Source: Anaerolineales bacterium (GTDB lineage Bacteria > Chloroflexota > Anaerolineae > Anaerolineales > Villigracilaceae). Taken from it: a DNA stretch of 36,852 nucleotides. The stretch is from NCBI GenBank assembly GCA_020060235.1, contig JAGVAO010000264.1:1-36852 (forward strand). Reading direction: 5' to 3'. Made by a program: the position numbers and the translations under genes. The notes under the pieces were generated by a model that did no database searches, was not told where the DNA came from, and was given only the letters and a program-made list of their open reading frames with translations. How positions within the stretch are numbered: the stretch's first letter is position 1; every line of letters starts with the position of its first letter. This document shows positions 28,134 through 36,852 of this stretch, piece after piece.

Positions 28134-30725
28134 TTACCCCACCAACTGTCGCAACAACGCCAGCGTTTCCGCTTTGCCGCCCAGGCCGTTCTCGCCGCCA
28201 GGCCCAACACAGGACGGACAGCCGTCTTCACACGGACAGGACTGGACATGCTCCAGGCCGCGCGCCAGCAGTTCAGCGTGCAGTTCGAACAGGCGCTCGC
28301 TGAAGCCAATTCCCGCCGGGACCTGGTCGTACAGCACCAGCGAGGGCAGGCCGTTGACCGCAAAAGCCTCCGGTTCGATGTGCAGGCCCAGGTCTTCGGA
28401 GTCGCACATCAGGAAGAGCGGCGCCAGGCTGGCAAGCACGTAGCCCAGCCCGGCCAGTCCGCTGCGCACGCGGACGTTGGCCTCGGCTTTTTTGTGGCAC
28501 TCGGGGCAGAGCGTAATTAAATTGGCGAGGTTGTTGGCAGCCGCGCGGGCCTTGTCCGGGTCATCGGCGCGGCGCATGAAAAAGCGGAAAGGAGTCTTGT
28601 GATGGACATCGTGCTGGCGGCCTGTCCTGGGCGCAGTCGAAGGGCCGCTTTCGGGACGTCCACAGACCTGGCAGCGGAATCCGTCGCGGGCGCGCACGCG
28701 TTCGCGGATTTTGGGCCAATCGGGGCCGTAATCGTTGGGGGCGTTCGTCCATAGCCCGGCCTGGCTGAGGGCTTGCACGGTTTCTTCGGGGATGGACAGC
28801 CAGTAGCCGGTGGTTTGCAAATCGCTGGGCGGCAAGTCGAGCGGTTCCTGGTCGAGGATATGACCGGAGGCCCATTCCTTGCGCCGGAAACCGGTCACCC
28901 GCGTTGTAACCTGGATTTCGCCCCAGGCTTTCTGCGGGGCTTCCGCCATAACCGACAAGACCTCGACCGAGGTCTCGCGCAGCGGCTCGGTGAAATAATC
29001 GAGCGCAACCGGCACCAGGGTGGCCACATTGCGCTGTAAATCGAGTTCTTGGACGTAATACTGCTGGGCTTCGTGCAGGTAAACAGCCTTGGGATGCACC
29101 ATCCAGGGCGCGGATTCGCGGTCAACTTCGCCGAGCAGGCGCGCCCTGAGCTGTGTCGAAGGGCCGTCTTCCACTTGCAAAACCACATTTTCCGGCGAGG
29201 CCGAACGCAGCGAAACGCCTGCTGCCGGGTAGGCTTCCGCCATCCAAAAAACCTTTTCGGGCGCAAGATGGGCCTCGCCGCCCGCAGCCAGCACTTGCAG
29301 GTATTCCTGCACCGTCTCGGCGGACAGGCCGCCGAAACCCTCGTCCGCGCCGAAGGGCAATTCGAACAAGGCGCAGCGGATATGGTTGAGCAGGATGAGC
29401 AGATGGTCGGGATTAATCAGTCCGCGCTCGGGGGAACGCCCAAACAGGGTTTCAGGATGATGGGCCAGGAACTGGTCGATGGGCGCGGGCGAGGCCAGCA
29501 GGATGGAAACAGCCGGGGCATCGCCGCGACCGGCCCGGCCAGCCTGCTGGTAGGTGGAGGCCAGCGAACCGGGATAGCCAACCAGCAGGGCCGCGCCCAG
29601 CCCGCCGATGTCGATTCCCAGCTCGAGGGCGTTGGTTGCCACCACCAGGCGCACTTCACCGGCGCGCAAGCCCTGTTCGATTTCACGCCGGTGGGCGGGC
29701 AGGTAGCCGGAGCGGTAGCCGCGTATGGGGCCCCCACCCCGGCCACCCCCTCCCCGGCCCTCCCCCAAATTCGTTGAATTTGGGGGAGGTTGCAGGGTGG
29801 GGGCCGAAGGGGGAAGATAACTGAGCAAAATCTCAACCCCGCGCCGTGAGCGGGCAAAGATGACCGACTGGACATCGGCGGCGAGCAACTCCTTGCCCAG
29901 CCGCACCGCTTCCTGCACCGACGATTTGCGCAAGCCGAGGGCCTCATCGACCACCGGCGGGTTATAGACCAGAAAATGCTTTTCGCCGCGGGCCGAACCG
30001 TCACGGTCGATGAGCGTCACCGGGGCTTCGACCAGCCGCCCGGCCAGTTCCGCCGGGTTGCCGATGGTGGCCGAGGTCAGGATGAACTGCGGCTTCGCGC
30101 CGTAAAAAGCGGCGATGCGCTTCAATCGTCGAATCACATTGGCAACGTGCGAGCCAAACACGCCGCGATAGGTGTGCAACTCGTCGATGACGACAAAGCG
30201 CAGGTTCCTGAAAAACTCAGCCCAAAGGGTGTGGTGCGGCAGGATGCCGGTATGGAGCATATCGGGGTTACTTAAAACAATCTGGGCCTTCTCACGGATG
30301 GCCTTGCGCTTCGCCTGTGGCGTATCCCCGTCGTAAATCGCCGCCGGGACTGTAAACTGCTCACTGATACCCGAAAACTGGTCCTGCGCCAGGGCTTTGG
30401 TCGGGTAAAGGTACAGGGCGCGCGCCAGCGGATTCTCCGTCAGCGCAGAGAGAACCGGCAGGTTGTAGGCCAGGGTCTTGCCAGAGGCCGTGCCCGTCGC
30501 CAGGACAATGTTTTCGCCACGTTGAACCGCCTCCCAAGCCTCGGACTGGTGACTGTAGAGGGATTGGATTCCGCTTTTCTTAAGCGCGGCAAGCAAGGGT
30601 GGGGAAAGTTCCGGCGGCAGGGGGCGCAAATCGGCTGCCTGCGCGGGGAAAACCTGCCAGTGCGAGACATTCGGCGCGGTCAGGCCATCCTGCCGCAGGT
30701 GATAGAGGAAATCGTCAAAAGCCAT
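28134..30725 (-). CDS. mrfA: MrfA/YprA-type DEAD/DEAH helicase with internal HNH
   Basis: An 863-residue SF2 helicase of the MrfA/YprA (Hrq1-related) family. Walker A GTASGKT is at residues 78-84, DELH at 181-184, SAT at 218-220 and QQAGRAGR at 393-400. The DUF1998 end carries the four-cysteine motif CPCEDGCPSCVG. Between core and end (about 673-745) lies an extra HNH-like zinc domain: RARDGFRCQVCG, then DVHHKTPF and LITLCPECHKK. Three stretches read as intergenic repeats: residues 305-333, about 521-527 and about 694-701. Bacillus MrfA is shorter, about 750 residues. A TACAAT ends 6 bases before the ATG and no binding site is seen, so a leaderless mRNA is likely. It works with MrfB on DNA adducts. 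Confidence 0.93.
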   Translation of the reverse strand: MAFDDFLYHLRQDGLTAPNVSHWQVFPAQAADLRPLPPELSPPLLAALKKSGIQSLYSHQSEAWEAVQRGENIVLATGTASGKTLAYNLPVLSALTENPLARALYLYPTKALAQDQFSGISEQFTVPAAIYDGDTPQAKRKAIREKAQIVLSNPDMLHTGILPHHTLWAEFFRNLRFVVIDELHTYRGVFGSHVANVIRRLKRIAAFYGAKPQFILTSATIGNPAELAGRLVEAPVTLIDRDGSARGEKHFLVYNPPVVDEALGLRKSSVQEAVRLGKELLAADVQSVIFARSRRGVEILLSYLPPSAPTLQPPPNSTNLGEGRGGGGRGGGPIRGYRSGYLPAHRREIEQGLRAGEVRLVVATNALELGIDIGGLGAALLVGYPGSLASTYQQAGRAGRGDAPAVSILLASPAPIDQFLAHHPETLFGRSPERGLINPDHLLILLNHIRCALFELPFGADEGFGGLSAETVQEYLQVLAAGGEAHLAPEKVFWMAEAYPAAGVSLRSASPENVVLQVEDGPSTQLRARLLGEVDRESAPWMVHPKAVYLHEAQQYYVQELDLQRNVATLVPVALDYFTEPLRETSVEVLSVMAEAPQKAWGEIQVTTRVTGFRRKEWASGHILDQEPLDLPPSDLQTTGYWLSIPEETVQALSQAGLWTNAPNDYGPDWPKIRERVRARDGFRCQVCGRPESGPSTAPRTGRQHDVHHKTPFRFFMRRADDPDKARAAANNLANLITLCPECHKKAEANVRVRSGLAGLGYVLASLAPLFLMCDSEDLGLHIEPEAFAVNGLPSLVLYDQVPAGIGFSERLFELHAELLARGLEHVQSCPCEDGCPSCVGPGGENGLGGKAETLALLRQLVG
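28621..28644. repeat. GTCGAAGGG-type repeat in mrfA, HNH loop
   Basis: CCTGTCCTGGGCGCAGTCGA and on to AGGG is read on the minus strand as GPSTAPRTG, between the CxxC and the HH of the HNH-like domain. It belongs to the same family of short imperfect palindromes as 29144-29163. Confidence 0.65.
29144..29163. repeat. GTCGAAGGG-type palindromic repeat in mrfA
   Basis: CCCTGAGCTGTGTCGAAGGG, an imperfect palindrome widespread as an intergenic repeat in several bacterial groups (recalled). Here it is in frame as GPSTQLRA. Confidence 0.65.
29727..29813. repeat. CCCTCCCCCAAATT palindromic repeat in mrfA
   Basis: The core inverted repeat CCTCCCCCAAATTC...GAATTTGGGGGAGG (29759-29789) with C-rich and G-rich flanks matches the copy between gap and pgk. 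It encodes a low-complexity stretch (PPPNSTNLGEGRGGGGRGGG) in the linker just before IRGYRSGYLP. Confidence 0.85.
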
Positions 30726-30771
30726 GCGGGGATTGTATCTGATTTTCCACCCGCCCGCATGGCCGGTTGCG

Positions 30772-32109
30772 CTACTCGGCGGGCAAGTGATAGTCGAGCA
30801 GTTCGAAGGTCATCGGCTGGTAGCGGCGCGGATGCTCAACCTCGAGGATGACCGCATCGAAGGGCAGGTCGAGCGAGCCGCCGCGCACGGGGACGCGCGC
30901 ATCGGTCAACAGGTCGAGGTAGTCTCCGTCGGGAAGTTGGGCCTCGACACGCCCGTACTGGCCGCTGGTGTTAAAAATGCCATACAGCCCCTTGCCCTGC
31001 CCCACCCAGGCGGCCTGGATGGCAGGTTCGGCGGAAAGCAGGTGCAGGTGGCCTTTCTGGGCGGGGTGCTTTTTCAGGCCGGCCAGGCGGGTGAGGAAGG
31101 TCTGGAATTCATAAGCGCCCCATTCGATTTTGTCGATGTCGAAGAGGGAGGGCGTATGGGTGGCCGCCGATTCCTGTCCGGCATAAATGAGGAACGCGCC
31201 GCGATTGAAGGCGGCGAAGGCCGTCCAGGCAAGGGCCTGGCTGCGGCTGGGAGCCAGTTTGAGAATGCGCAACTGGTCGTGGTTTTCGACACAGCGCATT
31301 TTGACAAAATTCTGCGGGTAGATGGCGTCCTGAAAGCGCAGGGCTTCGAGATAGCGCTTGACCGGGACCACGCCGCGCACCGCCTGCTGGAAGATGGGCC
31401 AGATGTCGTAGTCGTAGGTCAGGTCGAAGGCGGCATAGACTTCGCTGTCTGAAAGGCCCGAAAGGCCGTTTTCGCGACGATGGGCGACGAAGGAGGCATG
31501 CACCGACTCGGCCAGCCAGAGAACGCCGGGTTTGACTTTCTCGACCTCGGCGCGGGCCTGCAGCCAGAAATCCTGCGGCAGGAGCGAGGCCACGTCGCAG
31601 CGGAATCCGTCCACGCCGAACTGCGCCCAACCCTTGAGGCTGTCGATGAGGTATTCAGCCAGGCCGGGATGCGGATGTTTGAGGTCAATCACGTCCGACC
31701 ATTCGGGCACGGTGGCGATGGGCCGTCCGTAAGAATCCTGGTGAAAGTATTCGGGATGTTCGGCAACCAGCAGCGAATCGTGCGCGGTATGGTTGAAAAC
31801 CACATCAATCATGACCTTCAGACCCAGGCTGTGGGCTTTTTCGATGAAGCGGGCAAAATCTTCGCGCGTGCCGTATTCGGGATTGACGCCGCGATAATCC
31901 TGGATGGAGTAAGGACAGCCCAGGCTGCCTTTTTTGTTCAACTGGCCGATTGGGTGAATCGGCATGAACCAGACCACGTCCACACCCAGCGAGCGGATGC
32001 GCTCGAGGTCGACTTCGACATCGGCAAAGGCGCCGTTCGGGCCGTGGTTGCGGACATAGACTTCGTAAATGACAAGGTTGCGGCTGGAGGCGGGCGTGTT
32101 GGCGGCCAT
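30772..32109 (-). CDS. GH13 alpha-amylase family protein
   Basis: A 445-residue (beta/alpha)8 glycosidase. All four conserved regions are present: DVVFNH, GFRCDVASL with the nucleophile Asp, LAES with the acid Glu and ENHD. A short beta-domain closes the protein. No signal peptide, so it acts on intracellular glycans such as maltodextrins or glycogen. AGGAAG precedes the ATG by 7 bases. It follows the aldo-keto reductase by 18 bases, so the two form an operon; they may both serve sugar metabolism. Exact specificity cannot be read from sequence. Confidence 0.93.
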   Translation of the reverse strand: MAANTPASSRNLVIYEVYVRNHGPNGAFADVEVDLERIRSLGVDVVWFMPIHPIGQLNKKGSLGCPYSIQDYRGVNPEYGTREDFARFIEKAHSLGLKVMIDVVFNHTAHDSLLVAEHPEYFHQDSYGRPIATVPEWSDVIDLKHPHPGLAEYLIDSLKGWAQFGVDGFRCDVASLLPQDFWLQARAEVEKVKPGVLWLAESVHASFVAHRRENGLSGLSDSEVYAAFDLTYDYDIWPIFQQAVRGVVPVKRYLEALRFQDAIYPQNFVKMRCVENHDQLRILKLAPSRSQALAWTAFAAFNRGAFLIYAGQESAATHTPSLFDIDKIEWGAYEFQTFLTRLAGLKKHPAQKGHLHLLSAEPAIQAAWVGQGKGLYGIFNTSGQYGRVEAQLPDGDYLDLLTDARVPVRGGSLDLPFDAVILEVEHPRRYQPMTFELLDYHLPAE

Positions 32110-32127
32110 AAGAATCTTCCTGCGGCC

Positions 32128-33117
32128 CTAGCGGCCCAAAATGGTGTCGATTTCCTGCATCTGGGCAGGGGTGAGGGGGCCAAACTGCATTGCCTTGCAG
32201 TTCTCATCGACCTGGGCGACCGTTTTGAAGCCGGGAATCGGGAAGGTGAGCGGACTGCGCGCCCAAATCCAGGCCAGGGCGCCCTGGGCCAGGGTGCGTC
32301 CGCCGCTGGTCAGCACCTCGCGGATGGAGGCCAGTTTGTCGAGCCACTCCTGGGTTGGCTTGCCGCCCTTGAAACCCGGATGCCACTCAGCATTGTGGCG
32401 CACATCGTCGCTGGCAAAGGTGCTGTCGGGGGCAAATTTTCCGGTCAGCAGGCCCATGCCCAGCGGGCCGCGGTTGATGCTGGCCAGGTTGCGCTGCTCG
32501 CACAGGGCCAGCAAGTCCATGTTGCCGTCAAGGACACTCAACTGCTGCTGGATGACGCCGCAGTTCGGCGAAGTCGCAAAGGCCTGAATGGCGTCGAGGC
32601 GGTCGGTGCTCCAGCCGTAAGTGCGAATTTTGCCTTCTTTCACCAGTTCTTCGAGCACATCGCGCACTGCGAGGGCCCGTTCGATTTCCAGTCCCCAGAC
32701 ATGCAGTTGGTAGACGTCGATATAATCCGTTTCCAGGCGTCCCAGGCTGGCTTCGACATCCGCGCGCAGGCGGCCGGCGACATCACTGCCTTCTTCGGTT
32801 TCGTCGTAATGCTGAACCCTTTTGGCGGCTTCATCAACCAGGTAACCAAACTTGGTGGCAATCACGACTTTGTCGCGGCGGCCCTTGAAGGCCTTTGCCA
32901 GCAGGCGTTCGCTGTGTCCCGCGCCGTAATTGGCGGCGGTATCGAAAAAGGTCGCGCCCAGTTCAAGGGCATGCTCGATGGCGCGCAGGGATTCGTTGTC
33001 GTCGACCTCGCTCCAACCGGCGGGCGAGTTGTTGAACAGCCAGGGGCCGCCAATGGCCCAGCAGCCCATCCCAAGCGCGCTGGCCTCAATTCCCGAACGT
33101 CCTAAAATTCGTTTCAT
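32128..33117 (-). CDS. Aldo/keto reductase
   Basis: A 329-residue NAD(P)H-dependent oxidoreductase with the (beta/alpha)8 fold. The catalytic tetrad is visible: Asp in FFDTAANYG, Tyr in NYGAGHSE, Lys in VIATKFGY and His in VYQLHVWG. The cofactor end (GALAWIWARSPLTFPIPGFK) is typical. ATG 33117 has AAGGAG 7 bases upstream; a GTG at 33132 is less likely. It is the first gene of a two-gene operon with the amylase. The 106-base region upstream has a TAAAAT-like -10 but no firm promoter. Confidence 0.93.
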   Translation of the reverse strand: MKRILGRSGIEASALGMGCWAIGGPWLFNNSPAGWSEVDDNESLRAIEHALELGATFFDTAANYGAGHSERLLAKAFKGRRDKVVIATKFGYLVDEAAKRVQHYDETEEGSDVAGRLRADVEASLGRLETDYIDVYQLHVWGLEIERALAVRDVLEELVKEGKIRTYGWSTDRLDAIQAFATSPNCGVIQQQLSVLDGNMDLLALCEQRNLASINRGPLGMGLLTGKFAPDSTFASDDVRHNAEWHPGFKGGKPTQEWLDKLASIREVLTSGGRTLAQGALAWIWARSPLTFPIPGFKTVAQVDENCKAMQFGPLTPAQMQEIDTILGR

Positions 33118-33223
33118 GCAAGACTCCTTCACAAAATTCCCACAAAATAGTTGTACACACCATTCCTATTTTAGACAAGAAAGCCATTTTGAAACGTAAA
33201 CAATTCGCAAATGTTGGGCTAAA

Positions 33224-33561
33224 ATGAAGTTGCGGTATGAACCCGAAAACGGTCTCTTCTTTGTTGGCAATTACCTGGATAACATGAGCAGATTTTTTAC
33301 ACCCCACAAAAATGCTTCGCAATTTGTTCCGGAAAGCCTTGCCCCGTTTTTCCAGGAGTATGAGATTGCAAGTTTCAGCCCCGGAAAAGACGCGCACACC
33401 ATTATCGAGCGGACGTTGCAGTTTGGCAACCGTGCCGAATTGCGCTGGCTGTTTGAGGCTTATGGCGAAACAAAAATCCGCGAGTGGGTGCGGCAGTTCG
33501 GGCGCGAAAACCTGCCCCAGCCGCATCTCAATTTCTGGCAAATCGTTCTGGAAATCAAACC

Positions 33562-33565
<4 letters not shown>
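33224..33565 (+). CDS. DUF6922-like antitoxin partner of AbiEii toxin
   Basis: A 113-residue protein whose core (FTPHKNASQFVPESLAPFFQ, then IIERTLQFGNRAELRWLFEA, YGETKIREWV, LNFWQIVL) fits DUF6922, a small helical family found directly before AbiEii-type toxins. It probably neutralises or regulates the toxin. The start at 33224 has no good binding site; the ATG at 33284 (MSRFFTPHKN) has GGAT upstream and starts where the family starts. Its stop overlaps the toxin start as ATGA, so the two are translated together. Confidence 0.75.
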
Positions 33566-35276
<1,711 letters not shown>

Positions 35277-35303
35277 ATCTGTCAGACAAATTCAGGGTAG
35301 AAT
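35277..35303 (+). promoter_or_regulatory. Operator and -10 of the xdhD-like gene
   Basis: The near-palindrome ATCTGTC-N-GACAAAT (35277-35291) shares the core TGTC-N-GACA with the purine operon operator at 24517-24533 and would lie over the -35 region. TAGAAT (35298-35303) is a likely -10 box; a -35 is not clear. Confidence 0.6.
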
Positions 35304-35326
35304 TAAGGCAAGAACAGGAGACTGTC

Positions 35327-36852
35327 ATGAACCTTACCCTCACCATAAACGGAACCCAACACGCCCTTGAATGCCCGCCGCACACCACCCTGCTCGCCGC
35401 CCTGCGCGGGCTGGGCTTTCACTCGGTCAAATTTGGGGATGAACACGGCCTGAGCGGCGCGGACACGGTTTTGCTGGATGGGAAACCGGTCAATGCCGCG
35501 CTGATGCTGGCCGCGCAGGCCGAGGGGCATAAAATCGCCACCTTGGAGGCGCTCGGCGAGCACCCGCAGCAGGGCTGGCGCAAAACCGACGGATTGCACC
35601 CGCTGCAACAGGCTTTCATCGAGAGCGGCGCCATCCAGTGCGGTTACTGCACCCCGGCGCAAATTTTGGCGGCCAAAGCCTTGCTCGACGCAAACCCCAA
35701 CCCCACCGAAGCCGAAGTGCGCGAGGCCCTGGCGGGCGTTCTGTGCCGCTGTACGGGCTATCTCAAGCCGGTGCAGGCGGTGATGAACGTAGTCAATGGT
35801 AATTGGGGAATGGCAAATAATAATTTCACGCTGGCAAATGAACAGGCTCAACCGGAGAACTGGCAAACCAGCCAACCGGATGAACCAATCACCAATCCCC
35901 AATTACAAATTACCACGCTCCCCAAAATGGTCGTCGCGCCCGAAACCGACAAATGGCAGGTGGTCGGCAAGCCCGAAAAAAAAGTGGACGCCGTCAAACT
36001 GGCACAGGGCAAACCGGCCTTTGCGGCGGATATCGAACCGAGGGCCTTGTTGCACGCCAAAGTTTTGCGCTCGCCCCACGCCCATGCGCGGATTAAGCGC
36101 ATCGACGCATCGAAAGCCCGCGCCTTGCCGGGCGTCGCCGCCGTGCTGACCTGGCAGGACATTCCGCGCGTGGTCTATTCGACCGCCGGGCAGTCCGACC
36201 CGATTCCGGGGCCGCTGGATTGCTTCTCGCTGGATAACAAAGTCCGTTTTGTGGGCGATAGGGTGGCATTTGTGGCCGCTGAGACGCCCGAAATCGCCGA
36301 AAAAGCCCTCGGGCTTATCGAGGTCGAATACGAAATCCTGCCCGCGATTTTGGATATGGGCGAGGCGCTCGACAACCCGACGGTCATCCACGACCAGCCG
36401 GAATATGTCAACTTTGCCGACTCCAATCCGGCCCGCAACCTGGCGGCGCATATCCGCATCGACATCGGGGACGTGGAAAAAGGCTTCGCCGAAGCCGACG
36501 AGATATTCGATGCCGAGTACGAGGTGCCGAAAGTCCAGCAGGCGCACATCGAGCCGCATGTCTGCGTCACCTACTGGGACGAGGACGACCGGCTGGTGAT
36601 TCGCACCAGCACGCAAGTCCCCTTCCACGTGCGGCGGATGCTGGCCCCGGTGCTGGGCGTGCCTATCAAGCGCATCCGCGTCATCAAGCCGCGCATCGGC
36701 GGCGGCTTCGGCGGCAAACAGGAAGTGCTGATGGAAGACGTGGCCGCCCACCTGACGATTGCCACCCGCCGCCCGGTTCTCTACGAATACAGCCGCGAGG
36801 AAGAATTCATCGCCGCGCGCTCCCGCCACCCGATGCGAATCCGCATGAAGAC
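35327..36852 (+). CDS. XdhD-like molybdenum hydroxylase, cut by window end
   Basis: 508 codons are open to the window edge with no stop. An N-terminal ferredoxin-type part (1-155) is fused to the molybdenum-binding aldehyde oxidase/xanthine dehydrogenase domain (from about 205; LRSPHAHARI, HIEPHVCVTY, RIGGGFGGKQE). The wording (HSVKFGDEHGLSGAD and on to TVLLDG; TAGQSDPIPGPLD) is close to E. coli XdhD. The four cysteines of the first 2Fe-2S cluster are lost (D38, S43, D46, A58 at the expected places). The second cluster is intact (C105, C108, C140, C142); in E. coli XdhD both appear lost (recalled). AGGAG precedes the ATG by 6 bases. Likely role: oxidation of purines or related heterocycles in the purine pathway. 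Confidence 0.88.
   Translation, partial: MNLTLTINGTQHALECPPHTTLLAALRGLGFHSVKFGDEHGLSGADTVLLDGKPVNAALMLAAQAEGHKIATLEALGEHPQQGWRKTDGLHPLQQAFIESGAIQCGYCTPAQILAAKALLDANPNPTEAEVREALAGVLCRCTGYLKPVQAVMNVVNGNWGMANNNFTLANEQAQPENWQTSQPDEPITNPQLQITTLPKMVVAPETDKWQVVGKPEKKVDAVKLAQGKPAFAADIEPRALLHAKVLRSPHAHARIKRIDASKARALPGVAAVLTWQDIPRVVYSTAGQSDPIPGPLDCFSLDNKVRFVGDRVAFVAAETPEIAEKALGLIEVEYEILPAILDMGEALDNPTVIHDQPEYVNFADSNPARNLAAHIRIDIGDVEKGFAEADEIFDAEYEVPKVQQAHIEPHVCVTYWDEDDRLVIRTSTQVPFHVRRMLAPVLGVPIKRIRVIKPRIGGGFGGKQEVLMEDVAAHLTIATRRPVLYEYSREEEFIAARSRHPMRIRMK
35799..35906. repeat. GGTAATTGG-type inverted repeat in the xdhD-like linker
   Basis: GTAATTGGGGAATGG (35799-35813) and CCAATCCCCAATTAC (35892-35906) are inverted copies matching at 14 of 15 bases. 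They bracket a Gln/Asn-rich linker (about residues 156-197) between the iron-sulfur and molybdenum domains. The same words occur in the intergenic spacer at 18096-18108. Confidence 0.7.

Noticed and set aside
28489-28673. Homing endonuclease or intein in mrfA
   Set aside because: No splice-junction motifs, and the HNH-like segment is short (about 70 residues). A domain insertion is simpler.
31480-33105. 541-codon plus-strand reading frame
   Set aside because: Antisense to the amylase and aldo-keto reductase genes, both of which carry full catalytic motifs. No protein family features.

Overview
This window is about 37 kb of dense bacterial chromosome with 36 intact or edge-cut coding genes, two broken genes and no gap longer than about 170 bases. 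No tRNA, rRNA, CRISPR array or insertion sequence was seen. Several features point to a Chloroflexota bacterium, probably of the Anaerolineae type. They are high GC, lipoproteins with Thr/Pro-rich linkers after the lipobox, a membrane-anchored YvcK, an F420-type deazaflavin enzyme, a gap-pgk-tpiA neighbourhood and many short intergenic repeats. The taxon is an inference, because no marker gene settles it.

Left part (1-10 kb, mostly minus strand): a TetR-controlled export operon runs leftward from 8708. It holds TetR, an ABC-2 permease, an HlyD adaptor, a deazaflavin-dependent oxidoreductase, an ATPase, a lipoprotein and a second ATPase. A consensus promoter with a perfect palindromic operator drives it. 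The two ATPases look like a split YbhF-type pair. RuvB and a solute-binding protein without a signal peptide follow, each with its own promoter-like signal, and a strong terminator closes the block. A small membrane protein and an HELSH metalloprotease lie to the right.

Central metabolism (10-17 kb): yvcK, gap, pgk, a Cys-rich single-pass membrane protein and tpiA are read leftward and separated by clear terminators. A divergent ROK-like kinase gene has a consensus promoter overlapped by a LacI-family operator, but no LacI gene is present.

Purine block (17-24.5 kb): one leftward operon encodes an 8-oxoguanine deaminase, a P-loop kinase, adenine deaminase, a GntR/UTRA regulator, a YgeY-type hydrolase, a histidine phosphatase and a YgeW-like carbamoyltransferase. 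An XdhD-like molybdenum hydroxylase begins at the right edge (35327, rightward). The same TTGTC-N-GACAA palindrome stands before the operon and before the xdhD-like gene, which suggests one regulon.

Right part (24.5-36.9 kb): a decayed MntA/HepT toxin-antitoxin pair and an FKBP isomerase flanked by two tiny lysine-rich genes come first. They are followed by a DUF3298 lipoprotein, the DNA-repair pair MrfA/MrfB (YprA/YprB) and a GH13 amylase with an aldo-keto reductase. The last unit is a three-gene overlap of DUF6922 antitoxin, AbiEii-type toxin and CcrM-like methyltransferase. MrfA carries an internal HNH-like domain.

A theme across the window is that short repeats of intergenic type also sit in frame inside several genes: an ABC ATPase, adenine deaminase, mrfA (three times) and the xdhD-like linker.
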